DNA of 64,000 bases, taken from contig JBPCKT010000063.1 in NCBI GenBank assembly GCA_051004015.1, positions 127,058 to 191,057 of the forward strand, read 5' to 3'. Position 1 is the stretch's first letter, and every line of letters starts with the position of its first letter. Positions 1 through 7,702 of the stretch are shown here, one piece after another. The position numbers and the translations under genes were made by a program. The stretch comes from SXOA01 sp051004015. Lineage in GTDB: Bacteria; Planctomycetota; Planctomycetia; Pirellulales; Pirellulaceae. The notes beneath the pieces were generated by a model. It ran no database searches and had not been told where the DNA came from. It saw only the letters and a program-made list of their open reading frames with translations.

Positions 1-862
1 TGGAAAGTTCACTGCCGCGTGACTGCAAAAACGACAGCAGGCCGGGAATCGCCAGGTGCGGCTCGGTGACGGAGAGGCTGAATGTGCCGGTGTCGGTGCG
101 GACCGCGTTGACGGAAGCGACTTGCTTCAGCTCTTCATCCGCAATCGTCACTTCGCCGCTGATGGCGAAGTCCACAACGTGCTCGCCCCCCAGTTGAGAA
201 ATCAGATCCTTGGGCGAGCCGAGAGCGATGACCTTTCCATGATCGACCACCGCGACGCGGTCGCAGAGCCGCTCGGCTTCGTCCATGTAATGCGTGGTGA
301 GCATGATGGTGCGACCGGATTTGCGGAAGGCGTGGATGATCTCCCACAGTTGCCGCCGGGATTGCGGGTCGAGACCCGTCGTGGGCTCATCGAGGAAGAG
401 GATTTGCGGATCGCCGACAATCGCCAGGGCCACCGCCAACCGCTGCTTCTGTCCGCCGGAGAGGGTCTTGATCCAAGCGCCCGATTTGTCCTCCAGCGAG
501 ACGCGGGCAATCGCTTCCTCCGGCGTCAGTCCGCTAGGGTAGAAGCTGCGGAACAGGGCCACCGTTTCCCGCACCGAAAGCTTCTCCGAAAGCTGCGTCT
601 CCTGCAGCGAGATGCCGATGAGCTGGCGGATGGCGGCATCGTCCCGGCCCCAGTGGTGGCCGAGGATTTCGACCTGCCCCGAGGTGGCGTCGAGCAACCC
701 CTCCAGGATTTCCATCGTCGTCGTCTTGCCCGCCCCGTTAGGGCCGAGCAGGCCAAAACACTCGCCAACGTCCACCGCCAGGTCCACGCCGCGCACGGCT
801 TCCACCGGCGGCCGGCCGTCGTAACGCTTGGTCAGTTTCGAGCAGATGATCGCCCCATTCAT
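1..862 (-). CDS. ABC transporter ATP-binding protein (ABC-2 type), 3' end beyond window
   Basis: Reading the minus strand from the ATG at 862 gives an uninterrupted frame to base 1, so the C-terminus lies outside the window. The translation carries a Walker A (GPNGAGKTT), a signature motif (LSGGQKQR) and a Walker B (ILFLDEPTTGLDPQ) followed by the switch histidine (TTHYMDEAERLCD). This is the arrangement of ATPases that energise ABC-2 exporters such as drug or polysaccharide efflux pumps. The C-terminal part after about residue 220 matches the small accessory domain of this class. A permease partner would be expected beyond base 1. Substrate cannot be told from the sequence. Confidence 0.93.
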   Translation of the reverse strand, partial: MNGAIICSKLTKRYDGRPPVEAVRGVDLAVDVGECFGLLGPNGAGKTTTMEILEGLLDATSGQVEILGHHWGRDDAAIRQLIGISLQETQLSEKLSVRETVALFRSFYPSGLTPEEAIARVSLEDKSGAWIKTLSGGQKQRLAVALAIVGDPQILFLDEPTTGLDPQSRRQLWEIIHAFRKSGRTIMLTTHYMDEAERLCDRVAVVDHGKVIALGSPKDLISQLGGEHVVDFAISGEVTIADEELKQVASVNAVRTDTGTFSLSVTEPHLAIPGLLSFLQSRGSELS

Positions 863-910
863 GCGGCGATTATAATGACACGACCATGTCCCACGAAGGG
901 TCCGTCTTCC

Positions 911-1405
911 CTACAGCTTGATTTCCGGTACTTCGTTCTTTCCCGGAACGACCTTGTACCGCAGCGGAGTGTCCCTTGGGCTGGCATACTTCGGCGGCAG
1001 CAGATTGGGGCCATCGCGGACGACTTCCTCGCCAATCTGCCGCGGCTCGCGGAGCTCGATAGTGATGGCGTATTCTCCGGCGGGAGCGCCGTCGCCAGAC
1101 TTGAGCGTGGTCATCTCGAATCGGCCGGCGGCATCGGTGTTGCCGATCGGCTGGGGGACTTTTTCTGAGGGCGGTATCAGCGGATGAAACACCACCATCG
1201 CTTCCGCCAGCGGCTGATTCTGGTACAGCACCCGGCCTTCGACGGGGTGGCACCGCGGGCCGGTTTTGCCGCCGCAGCCGGCGAGGAAGAGGAATGACAG
1301 AGAGACGGAGAGACAGAGAGTGGGGGAGAATGAGTGAAAGCGTACGCAGTACTGAGTACTCAGTACTGAGTACCCAGTAGCCAAGTCGCTTGAAGGTTCA
1401 ATCAC
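911..1405 (-). CDS. small lipoprotein with transthyretin/carboxypeptidase-regulatory-like domain
   Basis: The protein has a lipobox (FLFLAGCGG), so it is probably a lipid-anchored envelope protein. After the cysteine comes a compact beta-rich domain beginning HPVEGRVLYQNQPLAEAMVVF and containing DAAGRFEMTTLKSGDGAPAG, the pattern of planctomycete carboxypeptidase-regulatory-like lipoproteins. It lies 51 bp downstream of a DUF1559 gene on the same strand, a pairing common in planctomycetes, so the two are probably cotranscribed. The start is uncertain: the only upstream ATG (1405) gives an unusually long pre-lipobox segment of about 40 residues, part of it encoded by an AGTACT-type word repeat (1347-1378) and a CT-rich word tract. 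Function unknown. Confidence 0.75.
   Translation of the reverse strand: MIEPSSDLATGYSVLSTQYCVRFHSFSPTLCLSVSLSFLFLAGCGGKTGPRCHPVEGRVLYQNQPLAEAMVVFHPLIPPSEKVPQPIGNTDAAGRFEMTTLKSGDGAPAGEYAITIELREPRQIGEEVVRDGPNLLPPKYASPRDTPLRYKVVPGKNEVPEIKL
1347..1378. repeat. AGTACTGAGTACT word tract
   Basis: Short tandem words of the type AGTACT separated by G/C-A spacers form a self-complementary tract. A related tract lies at 7641-7674. Here it falls inside the 5' part of the lipoprotein reading frame. Confidence 0.8.
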
Positions 1406-1456
1406 GCTCTGCCTTTCTCTAACTTCTTCTCTCCGCCCTCAATCCTCTAACATCTC

Positions 1457-2425
1457 CTAATACTCCCCCACCACCGGCTGTCCGCTGCCGCGGGTGACGA
1501 GGTCGGCGAGGGTGCGGAGGTTGGTCGATTCCCCCAGGAAGCGCACCGCGCCGTCCGCCATAAGAAAGTTAGCCCCCTGCGGATGAAAGCTGTAGAAGCA
1601 GTGCCCCCACTCGTTGGAATTATTGATGGCGGGAAATCCAGGAATGGTACCGAAGGAAGCGTTCCACGGCTTGCGCTGGCCGATCTCGTAGGCATTGTCG
1701 GTGGTGGCCCAGGCCCCGCCGCGGGCCCGGATTTTGATCGCGCCCACGTAGTCCACGCCAAAAAAGTTGCGCTTTCGCCATACGTCCTCGCGGCCGGCGC
1801 ACTCCCCCACCATGATGCTATTCGCCGTTCCATCCGTCACTTCGGCCAGCGTGTTGGACGGGTTCATCGCGCTGAACCAGCAAATGACGCCGCGCAGGTC
1901 TTGCCCCGTGCTGATCCGCGCCGCGGCCGGCAGCGAAAGGTTGATGTCGGGGTGGACGCCGGCGGGAGTGAAGTAGTCCCCCACCGCGCCGGTCTTGCTT
2001 GGCGTCGATGTCTCCGGCTTGTCCTGGATGCGAAACGGTTTGGGCGTCGACGTACATCGCAACAGCGGCAGCCGGCGCAGAGCGATGGTGCGGTTAGGCT
2101 CGCGCCACCAATCGACATTCATGTCATAACCCTGAACGATGTCCTGCTGCTCCAAGTACGGCAGCACGAAGGGGGCCCAGTTATTCTGCCCGCCGGCTGC
2201 CGGATTGGTGTAGGCCAGCGGCAGTTGCCGCGTGGCGTCGTGCATCGTATGGAATGCCAATCCCAACTGCCGCAGGTTGTTCAGGCAATGAGCCCGGCGG
2301 GAAGCCTCCCGCGCAAATTGCACCGCGGGCAGCAGCAGCGCGACCAGAATGCCGATGATCGCAATGACGACCAGCAGCTCGATGAGCGTAAAGCCGCGTC
2401 TTCGGGAGCGAAACGTACCTGTCAT
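1457..2425 (-). CDS. DUF1559 domain protein (type II pseudopilin-like)
   Basis: The N-terminus is a prepilin-type cleavage/methylation signal (RRRGFTLIELLVVIAIIGIL, about residues 8-27) followed by a hydrophobic helix. The middle holds the usual DUF1559 features (REASRRAHCLNNLRQLGLAFH), and the C-terminus carries the HPQGANFLMADGAVRFL segment, the H-X9-DG motif typical of the family. At 322 residues it is of normal length. These proteins are hugely expanded in planctomycetes and are presumed to be processed by a prepilin peptidase and exposed at the envelope; the precise role is unknown. It is followed by the small lipoprotein gene on the same strand. Confidence 0.95.
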   Translation of the reverse strand: MTGTFRSRRRGFTLIELLVVIAIIGILVALLLPAVQFAREASRRAHCLNNLRQLGLAFHTMHDATRQLPLAYTNPAAGGQNNWAPFVLPYLEQQDIVQGYDMNVDWWREPNRTIALRRLPLLRCTSTPKPFRIQDKPETSTPSKTGAVGDYFTPAGVHPDINLSLPAAARISTGQDLRGVICWFSAMNPSNTLAEVTDGTANSIMVGECAGREDVWRKRNFFGVDYVGAIKIRARGGAWATTDNAYEIGQRKPWNASFGTIPGFPAINNSNEWGHCFYSFHPQGANFLMADGAVRFLGESTNLRTLADLVTRGSGQPVVGEY

Positions 2426-2670
2426 GGTTGCCTTTCAAGGATGGCCGAGCGTGAGTCCGCACGTGTAAGGCAACTCGAGTGCCAAGGCGCAATTGGGCGG
2501 AATAAGCTGGGGGGCCGAAGCACCTCTGGCGAAAAAATGTTCGCGCAGGGCGAAAGGCTCGCCGCGCCACCGTCCGGACTTCGCGCCAGAAGGTACAATT
2601 GCCAAACAAGTTGCGCTTTCCCATTTCCCCTGTCCACAGCGGTTGACTGGCCCCCCAGCAGGACTTCCTC

Positions 2671-4317
2671 GTGACCACCACCCACGATAAACCTTCGTCT
2701 GCAAAAGACTTGCTGCTTCCCAGCCTGTTGGCCGAATTGAACGCTCTCCAGGAGCAAATCGCGCTGGGCGGAGGTCCCGCAGCAATCGACCGGCAACATG
2801 CCAAAGGCCGGCTGACAGCGCGGGAGCGAATTACCCGGCTCATAGATCCTGATACGACTCCCCTTGAAATCGGCCTTTGGGCCGCGCACGGCATGTACGA
2901 GAAGTGGGGCGGAGCGCCGAGCGCCGGAGTTGTGACGACCATCGCCTCCGTCGCCGGTCGCCGCCACATGATTGTGGCTAACGACGCCACCGTGAAGGCC
3001 GGCGCGTTCTTTCCCGCCACGGCGAAGAAGGTCCTGCGAGCTCAGCGCATCGCATTCGCCAATCGACTGCCGCTCATCTATCTCGTCGACTCCGCCGGCA
3101 TCTTCCTGCCGCTGCAAGAAGATGTCTTTCCCGACGAGGACGACTTCGGACGCATCTTCCGCAACAACGCCGTCCTCTCCGCCTCGGGCATCGGCCAGAT
3201 CGCGGCCATCATGGGGAACTGCGTCGCCGGCGGCGGGTACTTGCCCGTCCTGTGCGACAAGCTGCTGATGACCGAAGGTTCGGGGCTGTATCTGGCGGGG
3301 CCGGCGCTGGTGAAGAGTGCCATCGGGCAGGAAGTCTCCAGCGAAGAACTTGGCGGCGCGGAGATGCACGCCGCCATCAGCGGCACCATCGACTATCACG
3401 AACCCAATGACGAAGCCTGCCTGGAGCGCATTCGCCGCCTCGTCGGCGCTCATCGTCCGGATGAAGCTCAGCCGCCCCATCCCTTCGTCCGCCACGAGTC
3501 CGTCGAGCCCGCCCGCCCCGGCAGCGACCTCTATGACCTCATCGATGCCGATCCACAGCGCAACTACGAAGTGCGGGACGTGCTCAACTGCCTGGTCGAT
3601 GCCGGTTCGTTCGAGGAATACAAGGCGGAGTATGGCCAGACCCTCGTCTGCGGCACCGCCCGCCTCGGCGGCTTTCCCGTCGGCATCGTGGCCAACCAGC
3701 GGCACCGGATCAAAACGGCCCGCGGCGAATACCAGTTCGGCGGCGTCATCTACGTCGACTCCGCGGAGAAAGCCGCCCGCTTTGTGATGAACTGCAACCA
3801 GGACTGGCTGCCGATCCTGTTCCTGCAGGACGTCAACGGCTTCATGGTCGGCCGGGACAGCGAGCGGGCCGGCATCATCAAGGCCGGGGCCAAGCTGGTC
3901 AGCGCCGTCAGCAACAGCCGCGTGCCGAAGATTACGCTGCTCACCGGCGGCAGTTACGGGGCGGGAAACTACGCCCTCTGCGGCAAGGCTTTTGACCCCC
4001 GCTTCATCTTCGCCTGGCCCACCGCCCGCTGCGCCGTGATGGGCCCGGCCCAGGCCACCAGCACGCTCCTGGACGTGATGGTTGCCAGCTTGAAAAAACA
4101 AGGCCAGCAAGTCGATGCCGCCGAACTGGAACAACTCCGCGAACAAGTCGCCGGCGACTACGAACGGCAAACCGACGTCCGCTATGCCGCCGCCCGCGGC
4201 TGGGTGGACGCCATCCTCGACCCCGCCACCACCCGCCCGGTCTTGATCGACACCCTCTCCCTGGTCACCCGCCACGCCAGCGACGAGCCGTTTAGGGTGG
4301 GGGTGTATCAGGTGTAG
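2671..4317 (+). CDS. acyl-CoA carboxylase, carboxyltransferase (beta) subunit, methylcrotonyl-CoA carboxylase-like
   Basis: This 548-residue protein is a complete biotin-dependent carboxyltransferase with N and C crotonase-like halves. Recognisable pieces are HAKGRLTARERI near residue 45, VDSAGIFLPLQ near 140, the glycine-rich GGGYLPVLCDK, and the C-half TGGSYGAGNYALCG near 427. It transfers CO2 from carboxybiotin to an acyl-CoA. The length and the DVFPDEDDFGRIF segment resemble methylcrotonyl-CoA carboxylase beta more than propionyl-CoA carboxylase, but substrate is inferred. No biotin carboxylase subunit is adjacent; the pyruvate carboxylase at 41-44 kb has its own transferase. The start is a GTG with no clear Shine-Dalgarno site. 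Confidence 0.88.
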   Translation: MTTTHDKPSSAKDLLLPSLLAELNALQEQIALGGGPAAIDRQHAKGRLTARERITRLIDPDTTPLEIGLWAAHGMYEKWGGAPSAGVVTTIASVAGRRHMIVANDATVKAGAFFPATAKKVLRAQRIAFANRLPLIYLVDSAGIFLPLQEDVFPDEDDFGRIFRNNAVLSASGIGQIAAIMGNCVAGGGYLPVLCDKLLMTEGSGLYLAGPALVKSAIGQEVSSEELGGAEMHAAISGTIDYHEPNDEACLERIRRLVGAHRPDEAQPPHPFVRHESVEPARPGSDLYDLIDADPQRNYEVRDVLNCLVDAGSFEEYKAEYGQTLVCGTARLGGFPVGIVANQRHRIKTARGEYQFGGVIYVDSAEKAARFVMNCNQDWLPILFLQDVNGFMVGRDSERAGIIKAGAKLVSAVSNSRVPKITLLTGGSYGAGNYALCGKAFDPRFIFAWPTARCAVMGPAQATSTLLDVMVASLKKQGQQVDAAELEQLREQVAGDYERQTDVRYAAARGWVDAILDPATTRPVLIDTLSLVTRHASDEPFRVGVYQV

Positions 4318-4415
4318 AGCGAAGGCGTCAGGAAGAGTTTTCCCGGCGCGGATTTCTCTGCTGGCGGTCGTTTCCCGCGCGAAAACCCTACCCGACCCTT
4401 GCTGGCGTCTTTGAT

Positions 4416-5174
4416 TCACTTTGATTCTCCCGGACGCTCAGCAGCCTTTTCCTTCTTCTTTTTCCTGTGTCGGAAAAGCTGAGGATTTTCGGCTTCGAAT
4501 CTCGCCTGTTTTCGATCCTTGATGGCCTGATCGCGAGCCGCTTTCCGCCCCTCCCGGGCGGCTTCGCGCTCTTCGCGAAGCACGTCAGTCACCAGGTCAG
4601 ACTCGGCGCTAAGCCGGCTCAATTCCAGATATGCCTGATGCCGCTCGGCCCGTTCCTCGGAAGACATCGAGATAGGGAGCTTGGTCTCCTGATGCTTTAG
4701 GAGCCAGGCCGCGGCCCGCCAGTTTTTGAGGGCCGCTGCCATCATGGCCACGGTCGGGCAACTCCTGCGAAACTCCTCCGCCCGCTCGAGGGCTCGGCCA
4801 AAATCAGGATCGCTTTGGGCCGCATGCGTGATGGTCCCCGCATCCACATCCAACCAGACAGCCGCCTGTCGGCGCGAGAGGCCGAGGCAAAGCAGGATGC
4901 AGGCCCGGTTCTTGAGCTCCGCATCGAGCTTCGGCGGCCGCCCCGTCCGGACAAAGCGGGCGGGGGAGAGGGAAGAGAGCGCGGACTCGATGGAAAAGGC
5001 CTCTTCCGCACGGACGGAATTTTTTTCTGCGCTGCAAAACTCGGCGGGGCTATCGACGCAAGTGCTTTCCAATGAACGACTTGCATCACCTGCATCGGCG
5101 ACTTTTGCAATGCCCCCCTCCTCAGAAGTGGGGGTGACTGCCAACTCATTTGCAAGACACTGTTTTTCTGTCAT
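4416..5174 (-). CDS. hypothetical protein with HTH-like segment
   Basis: I do not recognise the family. The ATG at 5174 is preferred because AGGAGA lies just upstream. The first 90 residues look low in conservation; from about residue 95 a segment GRPPKLDAELKNRACILL, then LSRRQAAVWLDVDAGTI, looks like a helix-turn-helix of the kind that selects a DNA site. It is followed by a helical region (MMAAALKNWRAAAWLLKH) reminiscent of small terminase-like or transposon-encoded proteins. The C-terminus is a long charged helix ending in KKKKEKAAER. A DNA-binding role is an inference from these features only. It stands alone between convergent and codirectional neighbours. Confidence 0.6.
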   Translation of the reverse strand: MTEKQCLANELAVTPTSEEGGIAKVADAGDASRSLESTCVDSPAEFCSAEKNSVRAEEAFSIESALSSLSPARFVRTGRPPKLDAELKNRACILLCLGLSRRQAAVWLDVDAGTITHAAQSDPDFGRALERAEEFRRSCPTVAMMAAALKNWRAAAWLLKHQETKLPISMSSEERAERHQAYLELSRLSAESDLVTDVLREEREAAREGRKAARDQAIKDRKQARFEAENPQLFRHRKKKKEKAAERPGESK

Positions 5175-5343
5175 CGCATTTCTCCTGACTAACGAGGGTG
5201 TAACTATTGCCAACTTTGCTCTTAAGATACAATAGTACACATGACGCCGTCAAGAGGCAGCGGCCCAGATTTTTCAAGATTTTTTGAAGTGGCCGCAAAA
5301 TACCGACCGACGGCCAGCGAGGGCCCGTTTCGGGTGGGGGGTA

Positions 5344-6324
5344 TCAGGCGTGAATACCCTCGCCACTTGCGACAGAGCCGGGGTTAGGGTCTGGTGCTTG
5401 AATGCGATAGCCGAGCCAACGCATGGCGGCGGCGGCAGATAACAGGCAGGCGCTCACCGTGGCCAGATTCACCATACCTGGGAAGAGATGGCGATTGATG
5501 TAATGCTCGTAAACCGCATTTCTCTCGTCGAGCGAATAGGAGATGTAGTCTCGTAGGGCTTCATTCTTCACAAGCAAGGCAACCAGCGCGGCGACGAATA
5601 AACCCAGTATCCACGCGAACGCACGTGGGCGATTGCTCAGAAATGCCGGCAGGCAGACGACCGCGATGAGCAGCGGATCAATGGCCTCCTTCCATACATC
5701 CCATGTCAGCGCCTTTCTCCAGGCGGCGGAATACCAATACGGCCACAAGGTGGCATCTTTCCGATACTTGGAATCAATCCAACCCAACAGCGCGAATGTC
5801 ACGCAGATAAGCAGCATCACGAAGAGAAGCGTGGCCAGCGAATATTGAAACCGCTTGGGTCCTTCACCGCTCGTTCCGTCCGTCTGAACCAACCTCCTGC
5901 CCGAAGAAAGCCGAACCATTAGCAGAATGGCAAATGTCGTCACCGCGACTGAAATGCCAGCCAGGGTCGTCAACTGCACTTCATATTTCCAGTTCGGCGA
6001 GATCGTCAGCCCGAGCAGCCAGGCCAGGAGCAGCCAGCCGACAGCAATCAATCCTTGGGGCATTCGTATGGCGAGCCGTCCTGGGCCAAGCGCGGTCCAG
6101 CCCGCGACGAGAATGACACAGCCGTACAACCAGTACTGATCGACATCGCGCCACCAGCCGGACCGCAATAAGAGCAGCCCCGCTTCATCGGTAAGAATCG
6201 GCGCAGCAAACGCCAGGAACAGGTAGACACTCATCATCCCGATGAGCATCCGAAGTCGTCGGCGCGCGCTTCCCACCGGCGGCGCGATCAGTGGCTCGGC
6301 GTTAATTAGGGATGATTTGGTCAT
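5344..6324 (-). CDS. multi-pass membrane protein, unknown function
   Basis: A 326-residue protein with about eight hydrophobic segments, including one after SARRRLRMLIG and one introduced by RFQYSLATLLFVMLLICV. The latter resembles the RFSLRTLL-type entry to a membrane helix that recurs in many planctomycete inner-membrane proteins of unknown function. No catalytic motif is visible. It ends only 12 bp before the dipeptidase gene region begins on the same strand, so it may be cotranscribed downstream of the dipeptidase. Confidence 0.7.
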   Translation of the reverse strand: MTKSSLINAEPLIAPPVGSARRRLRMLIGMMSVYLFLAFAAPILTDEAGLLLLRSGWWRDVDQYWLYGCVILVAGWTALGPGRLAIRMPQGLIAVGWLLLAWLLGLTISPNWKYEVQLTTLAGISVAVTTFAILLMVRLSSGRRLVQTDGTSGEGPKRFQYSLATLLFVMLLICVTFALLGWIDSKYRKDATLWPYWYSAAWRKALTWDVWKEAIDPLLIAVVCLPAFLSNRPRAFAWILGLFVAALVALLVKNEALRDYISYSLDERNAVYEHYINRHLFPGMVNLATVSACLLSAAAAMRWLGYRIQAPDPNPGSVASGEGIHA

Positions 6325-6336
6325 GGCAACCCGCGT

Positions 6337-7563
6337 TCATTTTTGCAGCTCCCCCGCCACCTCTTCCGCCTTCTTCATCACCCGCAAGATATTGCCGCTC
6401 ATGATTTTGCGGACGCCTTCGGGCTTGTAGCCGCGGTTGAGCAACTCCTGCGTGATGAACGGGTACGTGGAAACGTCTTCGAGTTGGGCGGGGACTTTGG
6501 TGATGCCGTCGTAGTCGCTGCCGATGCCGACGTGGTCGATGCCGGCGACCTTGGCGATGTGGTCGATGTGGTCGACCACGTCGTGGATGTCGCCGGCTGG
6601 GTAGGGATGGGCCAGCTCATACTTGCGCCGCTCCCGGTCATAATCCTTGGGATCGGGAAACTTCTTTTTCAGCTCGCGGCTCACGTCGAACATTTTGGCC
6701 ATCAACAGGGCCGACTCGGGGACGATGAAGCCGGGGAAGAAGTTGACCATCACCACGCCGCCATTTTCCGCGACCAGTTTCAGGATGTCGTCGGGGACGT
6801 TCCGGGGATGTTTGGCGATGGCCCGGGCGGAGGAGTGCGAGTAAATGATCGGCGATTTGCTGATGCGGAGGGCGTCTTTCATTGTCTCGTCGGAGACGTG
6901 CGACAGGTCGATGAGCATGCCCAATTTATTCATCTCGCGGACGATCTCCTCGCCGAAGGGGGAGAGCCCCTGATTCTTGCCTGTGTCGGTCGCGGAATCG
7001 GCCCAGCTCAGGGTGTCGCTATGCGTCAGGGTCATGTAGCCGGCCCCCAACTTGTGCAGACGGCGGAGGTTTTCGATGGAGTTCTCGATGGAGTGCCCCC
7101 CTTCCACGCCGATCAGCGAAGCAATCTTGCCCGCCTTGCGAATCCGCTCAATGTCCGCCACGGTCCGGGCCTGCTCAAAGGTTTCGGGATACCGCTTGAT
7201 CATCGTCTGCACCAATTCGATTTGCTCCAGCGTCTGCTGCAGCGCGGTCCCCGATTTCGCCGTCTCGGAGGGGACATAGACGCTCCAATACTGCGCCCCC
7301 ACGCCGCCGGCTTTCAGACGGGGAATGTCCGTATGCATCGCCGGCTGATTCTTGGCGATGTCCCGCTTGTCAAACGACGAGTCGGCTTTGACGCGCAGCT
7401 CCCAAGGAAGGTCGTTGTGACCGTCGAAGACGAAGGTCGAGGCGTGGACCTTTCGGCCCTCTTCCGTGAGGACGACCTTGGGACGACGAGTCTTCGCGGG
7501 CTCGTCCGCCAGGAGGGAGAGAGACAGGCTGAGGCAGAGAAATGTGATCGACGTAGTTTTCAT
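6337..7563 (-). CDS. membrane dipeptidase (peptidase family M19)
   Basis: The ATG at 7563 gives a 408-residue protein with a signal peptide (MKTTSITFLCLSLSLSLLA), which fits an exported dipeptidase. Zinc-site motifs of the renal dipeptidase family are present in order: the HND pair (about residues 49-51), GVEGGHSIENS, LTHSDTLSW, LIDLSHVSDETM, IYSHSSARAI and DHVGIGSDYDG. Family members hydrolyse dipeptides or D-amino-acid-containing substrates; the substrate here is not known. A longer in-frame extension upstream lacks any signal-peptide logic and runs into a repeat, so it was not used. Confidence 0.93.
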   Translation of the reverse strand: MKTTSITFLCLSLSLSLLADEPAKTRRPKVVLTEEGRKVHASTFVFDGHNDLPWELRVKADSSFDKRDIAKNQPAMHTDIPRLKAGGVGAQYWSVYVPSETAKSGTALQQTLEQIELVQTMIKRYPETFEQARTVADIERIRKAGKIASLIGVEGGHSIENSIENLRRLHKLGAGYMTLTHSDTLSWADSATDTGKNQGLSPFGEEIVREMNKLGMLIDLSHVSDETMKDALRISKSPIIYSHSSARAIAKHPRNVPDDILKLVAENGGVVMVNFFPGFIVPESALLMAKMFDVSRELKKKFPDPKDYDRERRKYELAHPYPAGDIHDVVDHIDHIAKVAGIDHVGIGSDYDGITKVPAQLEDVSTYPFITQELLNRGYKPEGVRKIMSGNILRVMKKAEEVAGELQK

Positions 7564-7640
7564 GAGACACCGGGGAATGGCGAAAGTCGAGTGACGGATT
7601 GTTTCGTAGGCCATCATAACGCGGCGTGGAGACACGGTCC

Positions 7641-7674
7641 TAAGTACTAAGTACTAAGTACTGAGTACTCAACT
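7641..7674. repeat. AGTACTAAGTACT word tract
   Basis: Tandem AGTACT-type words lie between the 3' end of the fusion synthase and the start of the dipeptidase gene, both on the minus strand. It is related to 1347-1378. It is self-complementary and may act as a weak hairpin. Confidence 0.8.
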
Positions 7675-7702
7675 ACTCACCCCTCACCACCTCCAGCACG
7701 GC

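Noticed and set aside
2422..4419. Minus-strand frame opposite the acyl-CoA carboxylase gene
   Set aside because: No family features; the carboxyltransferase on the plus strand explains the coding bias.
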